Below are positions 11,901 through 24,100 of a DNA stretch of 64,000 nucleotides, one piece after another. Where the stretch lies: positions 62,001-126,000 of the forward strand of contig JACGCM010001511.1 in the NCBI GenBank assembly GCA_014058105.1, in the 5' to 3' direction. Numbering within the stretch: position 1 is the stretch's first letter; every line of letters starts with the position of its first letter. A model generated the notes under the pieces. The model was given only the letters and a program-made list of their open reading frames with translations. It searched no databases and was not told where the DNA came from. The translations under genes and the position numbers were made by a program. This DNA is from Kingdonia uniflora. Lineage: Eukaryota > Streptophyta > Magnoliopsida > Ranunculales > Circaeasteraceae.

Positions 11901-12099
11901 TCTACCCTAAGCTTGTACTAGTACAATGATGCAAGGGAGTGTAGGATCCAAAGCCTTTGACCAACCTACCCTTTTGTGAACATAGAAGAATATAGGGGAT
12001 ACCTAATTATTTCTTCTAAAAAAAATATTGAAGTGCTTGAGTTTTAGGCTTGATTGATTTTTTACTGCATTGGGTGCTAATTTAATTGTAAAATATCGT

Positions 12100-12600
12100 A
12101 CATGCAAGAACATTGGAATTTATACAGCTCACATTTTGACATCCCACAATATCGTCAAAATTATTTTCAATCAGGGCACCACCAAAACTCACAAAATGTA
12201 CAACCTTTCCAACCTCATTCTGATATGTATACCCATCAATCCTTCTAGTCACTCAAATAGTTCCATCCAGCTCCACCTAAACCATCTTTGGAAAATACCC
12301 TTTCTCTATTCATGCAACAATCAATAGAAAGTCAAAAACAAGTGTTGCTATTTTAGCAACAAATGATGCAATTCCAACAACAGACATTGGTGAATCAAAC
12401 TTCTATGGCCCAATCTATCTCTAGATTAGAGACTCAGATAACTCAGTTGTCAACTACGTGGAGTAAAATAGAGTACGAAAAGCTTCTAAGCAATGAAGAA
12501 GAACAATCCGAAGTTAAATCCCCTTGTGAGTCCAAAGTTAAATCTCCTTGTGATTTAGAGAATGATGAATTCAAGCGTAATCATGGAATGTTTTCCCCGT
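12100..12600 (+). pseudogene. Athila-like gag C-terminal remnant
   Basis: The region around 12260-12340 encodes APPKPSLENTLSLFMQQS, then from 12363 QQQTLVNQTSMAQSISRLET and ITQLS. This Pro-Pro-x-Pro-Ser-Leu-Glu linker followed by a Gln-rich helix is typical of the C-terminal part of Athila gag. Upstream (12110-12250) a Gln/Asn/Pro-rich stretch with NPQY-like repeats fits the same region. The segment 12480-12600 is acidic (EEEQSEVKSPC and a repeated KSPC). A stop at 12355 and frame changes break it. Confidence 0.6.
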
Positions 12601-15193
12601 AGGGTGAATGGATACCATATTATGAGATAGATTAGAAGATGAACATTTTGAGGTTGACGATTCTATGTCACAAGAAGATCTTAAAGAAGTGGCTAAAAAG
12701 TTCACTAAAATTCTTTCTCAATCACCTCTTAATTTTGCCCTCAACATTCAACTACCGATGTCATTATCCATCCCTTCACCGATAGAGCCCCACCAAATCT
12801 TAAATGATATCATGATAGAAGCTGAGTATTTTTTAAATTCTTAGACGATTTCTTAGATGGTGAGGATGATGACAAATGTCTTGAAAGTATGAATTCAACA
12901 TCGATTCTTGAGAAAATATGAGCTTTATCTTTATCCAGACCAGTGTCACCTTCTTCATCTCTTTTCCTTGAATCCATACCTCCATCACCTGAGCCTAATG
13001 GGGTACCATGACCATAAACAATTTTGAGGACTTGTATGGAGATAACTCTTGTTGTATTTCTGTTGATGAATGTTTAAATTATTTTGAGGACTCGAATGAT
13101 CCTGAGATTCATGAAATGGTACAATCATTAACATCTTAATATATACTTTAACTTGGCCATGTCCCTAAGCCAATGAATATCCACGTCAATGGTCAGGATG
13201 AGTCCCTTGAGATAAGTTGTGATTTTAGGCACATAAATTTTAAATGCTTGTTAGAGTCAATTGTTCCCCGATCCTCACATCCACAAATATGTTATATAGT
13301 TTTTCTTCTAATAAAAGAAAACATTTTTTTGAAAAATTATAATTTTAGTGATGCCTCACGGACTTGCTTTGTCAGAACCACCTATCACATTTTTTGGAAT
13401 ATGAACGATAACATGGGGGTTTTGAAAATTTTCAAAAAAAATATATTTCCTGGAAAATTGAGTTTTGAATCTAGTACATTTTCGGGGATGAATACTTGTA
13501 TACCAATCTTCTTATTTACTACAATACATAGTTATCATATGATTATATTAAAAATTCTAAAGGAAAATATGTTCCCTGTGTATGTATTTGCTTTATCTTG
13601 GAGAAAATGGTTTTTCTTGACTTGTCAATTATTTTCAAATTGGAATCATCAAATGATAGGCAAAGCTTTTAGAAAAAATATTTTTCAATGAAAATTAGTT
13701 TTAAACTCTCTCTGGTTATTGCAGAATATATCTTCCCAATTAACGGTAAATATTAAGGATGACCATTCATGTGTTATCTATTTTTTGAAAGAGAATTTGC
13801 AACCAGGATAGTACATCACCTTTTCAAGTTCATACCCTTTCAGTCATATTGAAAATTTTAAGTTTAGGGGTACATTCGTCAGGCTGAAGACGGTAAACTT
13901 AGTGTTTCTTGGGAGACAACCCATAACACATTCATGTGAGAAATTTTAAGTTTTATTCCTCTATTTTTTGTAAGCTCACAAACATTGAAGGCAATGTTTC
14001 ATTTAAGTTTGGGTGTAAGAAGCCATTTCTTTAAATGTTTTTTAAAGAAAAGTGAAATAATGACACTTTGACAATTTATGATATATTTTTGGCAAATTTC
14101 CAAGCATTTAAATTGATTATACCTTGACAGAAATATAATGGGAAAACCTAAATTTTGAAATTGTACCAAGTTTATACTATAATATTTTAGACTATCTTAA
14201 GTTAGATGTACTATCTTTTTATTAGCGACTAATTCAAGTTAGCTTGACATATTTTGAAAACATGCACTTCATTGTAGTTTTGCAATTAATACCTTCAATA
14301 GATTTTTACTCAGTATAAGGGAAATTTAGTATTTATTTTAGGAATAGTTCGCTACAAGGGAGACAACTGCCTAAGAATAAGTTCATTCTTAAGAAAAAAA
14401 AATCCAGATACGCTCTAGAAGCTTTCATGGTGCAAGACTGCTCGCATGATTAAGAACTGAAAGAGGAAAAATTATCATCAATCTCGAGTTTGACCGTGAA
14501 CTATATGAAAAGAGCACAAGAAAATGTTATTTGTGAGAATCCTGAGTCTAGGTCATGATGGGGCACCATACCCCAACAACCTTAGCTAACTGGCGGGGAT
14601 TATCGATCGAAAACTCCTTGTTATAGAGGCTTCACTAAGAAAAAAAGTACTCAAAAGAAATGACTTGCAAAAGAAAAGAAAAGAAAAGTAAAATTCTAGG
14701 AAGACGAATTCACTAAGGCACTTGTCGAACTGACCGTTAAATTTATTCCAGTAAGAACGAGACAACCAATAATTGAGTAAATTATTCAAGACAACGTATT
14801 AGGCGATAAAACTATTTTCATTGAATAATAAAATATAGCTAAAGAAAAATACTTGAATCTCTTTTTAATCTTGAGATAGTACCTCTAGTTTCAGATAAGC
14901 TTAAAATATTCTTTGGTATACTTGGGACAATAGCAAGTTTAATGTTTTTTTCATTTGTATATTTTTGTTACAACTAAGTAAGGATAAGTTCACATGAAAT
15001 GAGTCATGTGTATTCTAGAATTGTTTAAAATGTTATTATTGACTTTTGTAGGTATAGTCACTACAAATCCTCATGAGACAACACTCGTTCACCAGGCTAA
15101 ACCTGGAGGTTTAACGGCTTGTTGCATATGCTAAATGCAATTGTGCTCCCAGCGAAAGTGGCTATTATTTTATTTTACTCGGGAAGAGCAAAA
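12601..15193 (+). other. Athila-like internal region without recognisable pol
   Basis: Acidic coding-like remnants run on to about 13140. They are followed by an open frame at 13173-13691 (172 codons, Phe/Ile/Lys-rich, with FLKN, IFKKNIFPGK and AFRKNIFQ) that matches no family I know. From 14160 to the polypurine tract the sequence is related to 33478-34573, so this is a shared 3' non-coding part of two Athila-like elements. No RT YxDD, RNase H or integrase motif was found on either strand. Confidence 0.55.
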
Positions 15194-15211
15194 GATAAGT
15201 TTAGGGGTATT
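15194..15211 (+). promoter_or_regulatory. Polypurine tract, Athila-like element
   Basis: GATAAGTTTAGGGGTATT lies directly before the 3' LTR. The element at 33478-35390 has ATAAGTTCGGGGGTATTTG at the same point. This is where plus-strand DNA synthesis starts. Confidence 0.75.
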
Positions 15212-16440
15212 TGATGTGCACGTAATTATGACATTTTTTAATTTACGCGAACATGTATTTTAGTCGTTCATTATATTAAATTTAAGGTACTTATGTGCGT
15301 TTGTTTGATTGTAGCTATTGGAGATGGATATTTTAAGCCAAGCTCTTAAAGTCAAATAAAAGTGTCTCCAACAGTTCATAGCACAAAAAGTCAAAGACAC
15401 AATATATTTGGTCTCAAGATTGAAGAAATATATGCACAAATATTCTTGGAGAATAATTTCAAAGAATATATTGCATTCAAGATCCTTGAAGATATATGCA
15501 AGAGTTTTCATGAAGAAAAATCTTTACATCACTTAAGAGAATTATATGCAAGAATCTTAGGAGATTGGTTGAAAAATTAGAAGATATTATTGTAAAAATA
15601 TTATTTACAATTTAATCCATAGTATCTAAATTTAGGCTCCTTCTCCTATAAAAGGAACCCTCCCCCCATTGTAATTGGGCATCTCATATTGGAGTAGGTT
15701 TAGAAGAAACAAAGTCTTAGTTTTATTTAATTTTCTTTTCTCTCTTTTAATTTCTTTATAAATAATTAGTTGCTAATGTGATGAAGTCTGAGATGAGCGG
15801 CTAATCTCCTAGCTATGGCTAGCATGAGGCTTCTTCTTAGATGAGTAATAGTTGATATTAATTAGGTTCTAATTTGTTTTCACTTAGTTTTACGATTGAT
15901 AAGTTAGTACATCATATCGAAGGCTTGACCATAGCTTCGGTTTGGTGTACGATAACTTTGGATACAAACAAGTGCTACTAACTATAGACTTGATTTGAAG
16001 ATCTAGAAAGAGGAAGCACTAGAGAACTCATTCAAGCCTAGCCATGGTTGAGTTGATAATTCTCTAAGATGCTCTCCACCATCACTTAAAAGCATATCCA
16101 CTAAATGATTAACCATAGATTTAGTAGTTTATTTTATAACATCGTATGTGTCTTAACACGATCATATGATGAGTACAGATATTAGGATCTTGTTGTATAT
16201 TGATTAGTGCTTTGAAAGGTAGAGGCCAAGTCCGAACCTTAGCTCTCTTTCTCATTAAGTTTTTTATTTAGTTTTTATTTACTTCTTATTAGATTTATCT
16301 CTTATAAAACCGTAATTCGGCCTAGAAAGTATTTGTTTTCCCAAACCTCTCTGAGGATTCGAAACCACTCATCCGTGCTTCAATTCGACAACCGTACTTT
16401 GAGCAGGTATTTTGCTAGAGGCCCTAAATACCTCTTATCA
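15212..16440 (+). repeat. 3' LTR of Athila-like element
   Basis: Starts TGATGTGCACGTAATTATG and ends CCTCTTATCA. It keeps the TATAAAAGG box (about 15640-15660), followed by CCCCATTGTAATTGGGCATC. Its last 500 bases match the 5' LTR almost perfectly, while the first few hundred differ at many positions. Confidence 0.88.
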
Positions 16441-17327
16441 TAAATTATCTGCAAGAATATTAGGCAATTGTTTATAATATTATAAGATATTATTGTACAA
16501 TTATTCTTTAGAATTTAATGTATAGTTTCTAAATTTGGGTTCCTTCTCCTATAAAAGGAACCATCCCCCCATTGTAATTGGGCATCTCATATTGGAGCAA
16601 GTTTAGAAGAAATAAACTCTTAGTTTTATTTAATTATCTTCTCTCTCTTTTATTTTTTTTGTAAATAATTAGTTGTTAATGTGATGAAGTCCGAGATGAG
16701 CGACTAATCTCCTAGCTAAGGCTAGGATGTGGCCTCTTCTTAAATGAGGAATAGTTGACAATAATTAGGTTATAATTAGTTTTCTCTTAGTACTTTATAA
16801 TTGATAAGTTAGCGCATCATATAGAAGGCTTGACCGTAGCTTCAATTTGGTGTATGATAACTTTTGATACAAAGAAGTGCTACTAACTGTAGACATGATT
16901 TGGAGTTCTAAACTAGAGAAAATACTAGAGAATTTACTCAAGCCTAGCCATGGTTGAGTTGATAATTATCTAAGACACTCTTCACCATCTCTTAAAAGCA
17001 TAACCACTAAATGTTTGACCATCGATTTAGTGGTTTATTTTACAACATCGTATGTGTCTTAACACAAATATATGATGGGTATATGTATTAGGATCTAGTT
17101 ATATATTGATTAGTGCTTTGAAAGGTAGAGGCCAAGTCCGAACCTTAGCTCTCACCCTCACTAAGTTTAATAAAGAGATTTTTTCTCGTATAAAATCGTT
17201 ATTCAGCCTAGAAAGTATTTGTTTTCCCAAACCACCTAATGGATTCGATCCCACTTATCCGTGCTACAAATTAACAGCCGTATTTTCAGCGGGTATTATG
17301 CTAGAGGCCTCAAAAAACCTTTTATCA
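16441..17327 (+). repeat. Outer Athila-like LTR, right piece
   Basis: Resumes at TAAATTATCTGCAAGAATATTAG, exactly where the left piece (8986-9331) stopped, and runs to TTTTATCA, the LTR end. It contains the TATAAAAGG box near 16550. The next base begins plastid 23S rRNA sequence, so no internal region or primer-binding site of this outer element is present to the right. Confidence 0.85.
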
Positions 17328-17330
17328 TAT

Positions 17331-18612
17331 GCCTTTCGGCCTGATCTAAGGCCCTAACTCACCCTCTGTGGACGAACCTTGGGAGGAACCCTTAGGCCTT
17401 CGGGGAATTGGATTCTCACCAATATTTGCGTTACTCAAGCCGACATTCTCACTTTTGCCTCGTCCACACCCGCTCTCATGGAGGCTTCACCCTAAGGCGG
17501 AATACTCCCCTACCGATGCATTTTTACATCCCATAACTTTTGCAGATCGCTAAGACCCATTCATCTTCGGCGTAAGAGTGCTGATCAGTAAGTTATTGCA
17601 CATTCTTTCAAGGGTCGTTATTTCTATGCAAACCACTTGGTTGTCTCTACACCCCTACCTCCTTTATCACTGAGCAGTCATTTAAGGGCCTTAGCTGGTT
17701 ATCCGAGTTGTTTTCCTCTCGACGATGAAGTTTATCCTCAATTGTCTCACTGGCTGACCTTGACCCATGTTATTTTGGGGTCATATCTAGTATTCTGAGA
17801 TTGCCTTAATTTGGCACCGCTCTCGCGGCTGGCACCACCAAAATAGGGCTTTACCCCTTTATGTCTAGTCAACTGCTGCGCCTTAGTGGATTTTGGGGAG
17901 AACCAGCTAGCTCGCTTCGAGTGGCATTTTACCCCGAACCACAACTCATCTACAAATTCTTCGACATAAGTTGATTCAGAACTCCACTTAGCTTCACCCA
18001 CGCTTCATCCTAGTCATGGATAGATCACCCACCCTATAAAGACTCGCTTTCGCTACGACTCCGGTGGGCTCCCTTAACCAAGCTACTACCTATGAGTAAC
18101 CGGCTCATTCTTTTACAGGCATGCAGTCAGGGCCCTGGATCCTCCCATTGCTTAGGAGCTTACGGTTTTATGTTATATTCCACTCCCCAATGGGGGCTCT
18201 TTTTACCCTTCCCTCACGGTACTACTTCGCTATCAATCACCCAGGAGTATTTAGCCTTGCAAGTTGGTCCTTGCTTATTTACGCAGGATTCCATGTGCCC
18301 CATGCTACTCGGTTTAGAGCGTAAGCTAGTAATGCTCTCGGATACTGGACTATCACTATCTATGGTACAGTACTCCACTTCTTCGCCTAGTAGCATGACG
18401 TTTTTATTCCTCTCCCACAACCCCATTTTTACGGTTTAGACTGCTCCCATTTCACTCGCCACTATGATGGGAATCGCTTTTGTTTTCTTTTCCTCTGGCT
18501 ACTAAGATGTTTTAGTTCACTTAGTTGTCTCTTGCCCGCCCATAGATTCAGCAGTAGTTCGAAAGGTTGACCTATCCGGGAATCTCCGGATCTATGCCTA
18601 TTTTCAACTTCC
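17331..18612 (-). pseudogene. rrn23: Plastid 23S rRNA fragment
   Basis: Plus strand reads as the complement of plastid 23S rRNA, for example CCTTTCGGCCTGATCTAAGG, TTTATCACTGAGCAGTCATT, CTCACGGTACTACTTCGCTA and GTTGACCTATCCGGGAATCT. It covers the middle of the gene to near its 5' end. The 5' end itself (about 100 bases or more) is deleted just after 18612, and roughly 35 bases are missing near 18031. Open frames here (such as 18092-18439) are by-products of the rRNA sequence. Confidence 0.93.
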
Positions 18613-18644
18613 CATATACCTTTCTATCGATTAAGTTCACGAGC

Positions 18645-18680
18645 TGGGGATAAGTGGACTCGAACAACTGACATCTGCCA
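18645..18680 (-). pseudogene. trnA-UGC: Plastid trnA-UGC 3' exon (NUPT)
   Basis: Complement of the trnA 3' half: GGGGATAAGTGGACTCGAAC with the T-arm, then ACTGACATCTGCC. Several changes in the T-arm stem compared with the plastid gene. Transferred copy, not expected to be transcribed. Confidence 0.85.
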
Positions 18681-19440
18681 CATGGTAAACCACCGCATCT
18701 CAGGTCTCCCCAAAAAATTCTACCATAGAGGCCAACGATATATAATAACTCCCCCCCCCCCCCCCCCCGAGTACAGCTTACAACTTTTATCATACTGTGC
18801 CTTCCAAAGAGTAACTCTTCTCAAAATCTCAAAAGGTGCTAAGTTGGAATCCTCTTCCAAGGATTCTTGCGTTTCCAGATAATTCAATTATAGGAAATCT
18901 AGGAATGGGGAGCTTTCTCCCCATTTTTGCCTGACTCTTTACAGGATTTAAGAATGAGTGATTACCCTTCTCCGACCCTTACTACTTATTGAACAAGATT
19001 CTATGGTTAGTCTGTGACCCTGGGATGCCGAAGGCGTCCTTGAGGTGATCTTACAGTTCTTACGGGGTGGAGATGATGGGGTCAGTCCATGGATTGTCCG
19101 TCCTTTTGCCATATTTTGCTCAAAGGGTTGAAAATAGTGCATCAAGCTATTCTCAAGGGCCAACTTGATCTCCTTCCCCAGGGATCCTGGATGTGGGAAA
19201 CCTAGGAGAGCCACTGACTCTAACTACCGTCCATATATGATCCATACTAGATCTGACTAATTTCGCATCCTACCTCCTCTATGTTCTTGACAGCCCATTT
19301 TTGCCTCAGTAGAGTCATTCAGCGGCATATTTCAGCTCTTTTCCCCATTACTTCAAAAAAAGATCCTCCGATTCAGGTACAAGATACTATCATTACCGCC
19401 TCGATAATTAGGCATCCAACCCGTAATTGTTATGACCCAA
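18681..19440 (-). other. trnA-UGC group II intron remnant
   Basis: Matches the plastid trnA intron with recognisable landmarks (CAGGTCTCCCC, GGGATGCCGAAGGCGTCCTT, CCCAGGGATCCTGG, ATCATTACCGCCT). Contains a run of 18 C at 18751-18768, much longer than the short C run I recall in plastid genomes. Confidence 0.85.
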
Positions 19441-19478
19441 TTGCAACAGTGGAGCTCTACTAACTGAGCTATATCCCC
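19441..19478 (-). pseudogene. trnA-UGC: Plastid trnA-UGC 5' exon (NUPT)
   Basis: Complement of GGGGATATAGCTCAGTT through the anticodon TGC. One or two changes against the plastid gene. Confidence 0.88.
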
Positions 19479-19537
19479 CTAAGCCAAGTGGAACATACAT
19501 GAAAAGGTTAGATGCTTTTTCTATTCGCTGGAGTAGT

Positions 19538-19572
19538 TGGGCCATCCTGGACTTGAACCAGAGACCTCGCGC
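19538..19572 (-). pseudogene. trnI-GAU: Plastid trnI-GAU 3' exon (NUPT)
   Basis: TGGGCCATCCTGGACTTGAA followed by CCAGAGACCTCGC, the complement of the trnI 3' half. The trnI intron follows at 19573-20390 (GGGAGCGATTCATCCTTCCC, CCATTGTACTGAACGGGGGC, TGAGAGATAGTTGTCCATAC). Confidence 0.9.
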
Positions 19573-21110
19573 TCAAAGTAAATCATCGCACCTACGATCC
19601 AACCAATTGGGAAATAATCAATAGATTCTTTTTTGGGAGCGATTCATCCTTCCCGAATACAGCATAAAACTCTTTGTTGTACTGCGCTCTCCAAGTGTGC
19701 TTGCTCCACCCTTCTTCCTTACCATGGGAAGTATTTATGAAATAACAATGTTGAGAAGAAAAAAGAAGGCATTAAGAGACCCTCCTCGCCCAACACTAGA
19801 CACTCTAGGATCCTTTTTCAGACCTGCTCCTATTTCTAGTCAAGATATAGATAAATAGATACATCCCATTGTACTGAACGGGGGCGTTCACAGTGACTCA
19901 GGGGGTCGAAGACAAAGATGTGAGTTATTTATACCAAGCATTCTTCTTATGGATAGATCCAATCTACTGGTCCATGCGAAAAGGAAAAATAATTTTACAT
20001 TCTTCCTTTTTCTCTAGACCTCCAAGAAAAGCAAGAAAAGAAGGCTCGAATGATACGGTCCCTCTGTCACCCTTTTCATTGTCATTCTGGGGTGATCTCA
20101 TAGTTCTTGGCCTATGAAGATACGTTATTAGGTGTTCCATTTTACCTTCCCATTGAGGCCAAACTTAAACCTGTGCTTGAGAGATAGTTGTCCATACACT
20201 GATAAGGGATGCATGGATTTTTAAGAAGAGAGGAGCCATGGTAGTCCCCCCCTGGACCGCCCGGATCCCACGAGTGAATAGAAAGTTAGATCTTCATTGG
20301 ATCTCACCTGAATTGCCCCATCTATCCTCCTAAGGAGAAGTTAGGATTCAAACTCCAGTTTGAACATAAGGAGTACGCCATACTAATATCACTATGTAAA
20401 AACGTGTAAATACCAAAACTTTTGGATAGTAATTTGTGACTTGGCGCATGTTTCATACTATAAATAAAAAATACGACTTCTATTAGAAGTCGCAATTTTG
20501 GAACCTCTGTGGTTTTAATTTTTTTCCTTTTTATTTATGCCTTAAAACATACGACTGTTTATGGAGTTGTAAAACTATTATAATTTAGACACTTGACCAA
20601 GTCACTTTATTTTATTAGCAATATAAAACTTTAATCCTTCTCCCAAAAAACAAACTCTTATGCCAATAAGGAGGAATCATTCACTTTCTTTCTAGAAAAA
20701 ACGCCGTAGGCTGGATATGGTGCATTTGTCTTTAGAATAATGCTTTGAGAGCTCATTCCCCACTACCACTACTACGCCTTTAGTAGCTTTTTGAGGCCCT
20801 AGCAAGAAATAGACAAACGGCGTCATACTTAAATAATAGCATGCGCCTACAGCAAATAAGGGCTACTATGTCATCCAAATAAAGCCATTTTATACAATAA
20901 TGACGTAAATTGGTCTTATTTCGGATTTTATCAAGAAAATTTCCGTTAAAATTAATCTACTAAGTCTTTTTACTTAAAAATGACTTCACTGCTTATTTTG
21001 CCTATATACAATGTCATTGGGAAGCGACGTCATTTATAAACAAGTTGCATGTAAGTCGTTTTTAAACCAAATGGCATTGTTTCTTTGAACTCAAACCATC
21101 GTGTATAACT

Positions 21111-24100
21111 TTCGAGAGAGTGGTCATGGGAAACAAAATTTTTGTGCAATTCGAAAAGAGAATTTTGAGTAGATTTTTATTTGATTTGATGCGAACCCAA
21201 CCAAAATGAAGAGGAAAATTATGAAATTTAGGAATCTAAAGAAGTTTTGGTATGACGAACTGCAAGTTTGGGAATCTCAGCCGCCATCTTTCAAACTTCA
21301 GTGAGGAAGCCCTAATTTCATATGAAAGTGTTCATAAAATTTTTGTTATGAGGAAATTTCAGCCCTAATCAAAGATTTAGACATTGCAACAGGTAAGAAA
21401 TTTCCCAATTAATTTCCCCCCAAATTTTCTTGAAAATTTGGCTGATTTTGATTTCATTCATAAAAAGGGGCTTTGATTCTGATGTTAGATTCATAATTTG
21501 CCACTTCTTAGTTGTATTCCAATATATATAACCTAGAAATATCATATTTTTTCTTGCATTCACTCATATTAGAATGATGAGATTGAGTTTTATGATGGGT
21601 ATACGATTATTGGGAGTTGTAGTGATGCTTATGGGATGATGTTTGGATTCATAAACTGGTTATTCTCTTGAAGAAATTAGATTAATTGAAGATGAAGGCT
21701 TTGGGTATTTTCTTTGAATAATAAATTTCGGGTCATTCCTTGGGAGGGAAATTGGCGTAAGTACTTCAATTAATTATTCTTTTTAAAAGTTATTCACAAC
21801 ACTTGAAATGCCTTAATATGCTCATGATTATTGGATTCCATTAGGAAAAGGCGAGGTAGTTTCCTCCGGCAGTATAGGTAATGGCTTTGATCAAGTAAAG
21901 CTGAAATCGGGATGTTTAGATGTAGGGTTCATTTTCTGGCTACTCAAGGTAATCCTAAATATATCAAAGAAATATTTCTGAAACACCTCAACCGCATCAA
22001 CAAATTATGTTTTCTAGAATCCATTTTCTTCTCCATCTTTTTAAGTAAACCAAACAAAATCTAGCTTTGCTTCTCTATAAACCTGTCAATGGAAATTTTA
22101 TCTACTTTGTCAGCTCCATAAATTGTTACTCTCGATTAAATTAATGATAAAGTCCATGCATGGCATTTGTTTAACCTAAAATCCATTTTATCTTGACCTT
22201 TTGTTATCTTTGTTCCTTTGTATAACCTCTTTTATACTTATATTATTTAATATGAGGAAGGCCTTAACCCCTTCTTGTTTGTCCGCCCCTCTATCTAGGC
22301 CTTTATGTTTGGTCGAGCATGATATTAGTTGATAGAACATGGTCAAGAGTTCAGGTATACATTTTATCATACGGAAATGTAAAAAGTAATTAACCAGTTT
22401 GCCCTTTAATGGACTTGAAGTGCCATGTGTCTTTGTGATTTAACTTAATTATTGCAATTGCGTTTTGCATTCATTCTTAAAGAGGAACAAGCATGTCATT
22501 GGTGCCTGGTTGAAAGTAAGTCATTAAGAGGAGATCTTAATCTAGATTTTTAGTTTAAATTTCAAAGTGCATCATGTCCTTCTTTTTATTGTGAAGGAAG
22601 CATTGGTTAGAACCTGTGGTTACTAATTGAAGGATGTTGATGGTCAGATGGGTTCAATAGACGAAAGAGGCCAGGAGTACTTGAGTGAAGATTAGAGTCT
22701 CGTTCGCCCATTTGCAATTTCTAGAAAGATGCATCTTTTAGATGTAACTCACACCGAATCATTTTTCGGCCCTGCCGATAGTTTGGAGTGTGGGAAGAAT
22801 CTTCAGGAGTACAAAGATTAGGTCCACTAAACTGAACTTATGCCTTTTGACACTGCAGCAACACTCATCCATTGTCAAACTTGAAGCCATGAGAGTTTTC
22901 ATTTACATTTCTTCATGTCTATTTTTTCATCAGTTTGATATACTTGTTCATGTATATATTTTTCTTCACAAGTTTTACGAATAGGTTCTGAAAGAAAGTG
23001 CAAGGATTGATTTAGGAGTCAAGGTAGGTGGTCAAGAAGGTAAGCAGGAAGATAGTACCCCGAAGTCGATATGGATAGGCAAGAGTTGGTGGCTATAGTC
23101 TTTTTTTCGAGAGCAGGTCTGGAGTGGAGCCCTGAAGTTTGACGAGACAGACCACCTAGGATTGAGGTGTTGACTTAACAACCCGCTACTAGCAGCTGGC
23201 TCAAAAGGTTAGGAGTGTTAACATTACAACAACCTACTAGCAGCTAGCTCAAAAGGTTAGGAGTGTTGAAATAACAATTTGCTTTTTGAAAGCCCATCGA
23301 TAGCAACTCAAAAGCACTACGACTCAATACGCATCCCCTGGTCTAACATCTCTTCAAGGTAGCCATCAGGTGCTAGGATTCTTGTTATTTCTTTAATCGA
23401 TTTCATTTCTCTTAAGAGGGATATGCAGAGTCTATTGATTCGAAAGAAGAGGCTCTACGGGAGTTTTCCTTTAAAAAAAAAGCAGTGGCAGAGCCACACT
23501 ATAGGGTAATTATGGAGTCTTTTCTACTTTCCTATTGTGGTTTTACTGCCTTCCATTTTTCATGCAACTTTTTCTTACCTAATACTCGTCGTTATTTACA
23601 ACAGTTAGAACCTTTTGTCCATATAAAATTCTAATATTTTTCAAAGTAAAGTCCAAAGTTCTTGAAGTGATTCGAAAAGCTAGTATAGTTTGAAGATATA
23701 ATATTTATCCCATTGCGAACTTAGTAATCTAAGATTTACTTTTACAGTTTAATGTTTAAGCTACACAGTTATAGGTAAAGTGAGAAGAAAATATAAAGTT
23801 CAATACTCATCATCAGCTCTTAATATATAGTGCCTGCCTGCATTCCCAGATCATGCATTACTAGTCTTCCTCCGGCCATCAATCCTTCCCTCCAAATATA
23901 TATATGTTTATAAGCTGTCAACATTATTATTTGAATATAGTAATAACTTTGTGTTCACTACTAGATATTGCACAAATTCCCATTCAACCGCATTGCTTCC
24001 TCCAGGCTTAATTTCTTTCATCTCTTTCTTGCACTTATCCAATAATATCAACTAGACTTTTATCTCTTCATCCCTGAGGTGAGCTTCACACAGGTATGAC

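Larger units (their letters stand above)
9332..16440 (+). mobile_element. Athila-like Ty3/gypsy element, probably non-autonomous
   Basis: Complete plus-strand element of about 7.1 kb. It has direct LTRs at 9332-10576 and 15212-16440 (TG...CA ends), a primer-binding site at 10579 and a polypurine tract just before 15212. Flanks GAAAT and TAAAT look like a 5-bp target duplication with one change. The 4.6 kb between the LTRs shows gag remnants but nothing I can recognise as RT, RNase H or integrase, so it probably moved with proteins from related elements. Confidence 0.85.
17328..20390 (-). other. Nuclear plastid DNA (NUPT), left part: rrn23-trnA-trnI
   Basis: Colinear with the plastid inverted-repeat rRNA operon, minus strand: 23S rRNA, then trnA with its intron, then the trnI 3' exon and most of its intron. 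Many substitutions and several small deletions show it is an old nuclear copy, not current plastid DNA. Continuation of the trnI intron is found at 27166. Confidence 0.92.

Noticed and set aside
18092..18439. 115-codon plus-strand frame
   Set aside because: It lies wholly within the complement of plastid 23S rRNA; the frame is a by-product.
18645..19572. Functional tRNA-Ala and tRNA-Ile genes
   Set aside because: They are mutated, intron-split plastid genes in nuclear DNA, and trnI is separated from its 5' exon by an insertion.
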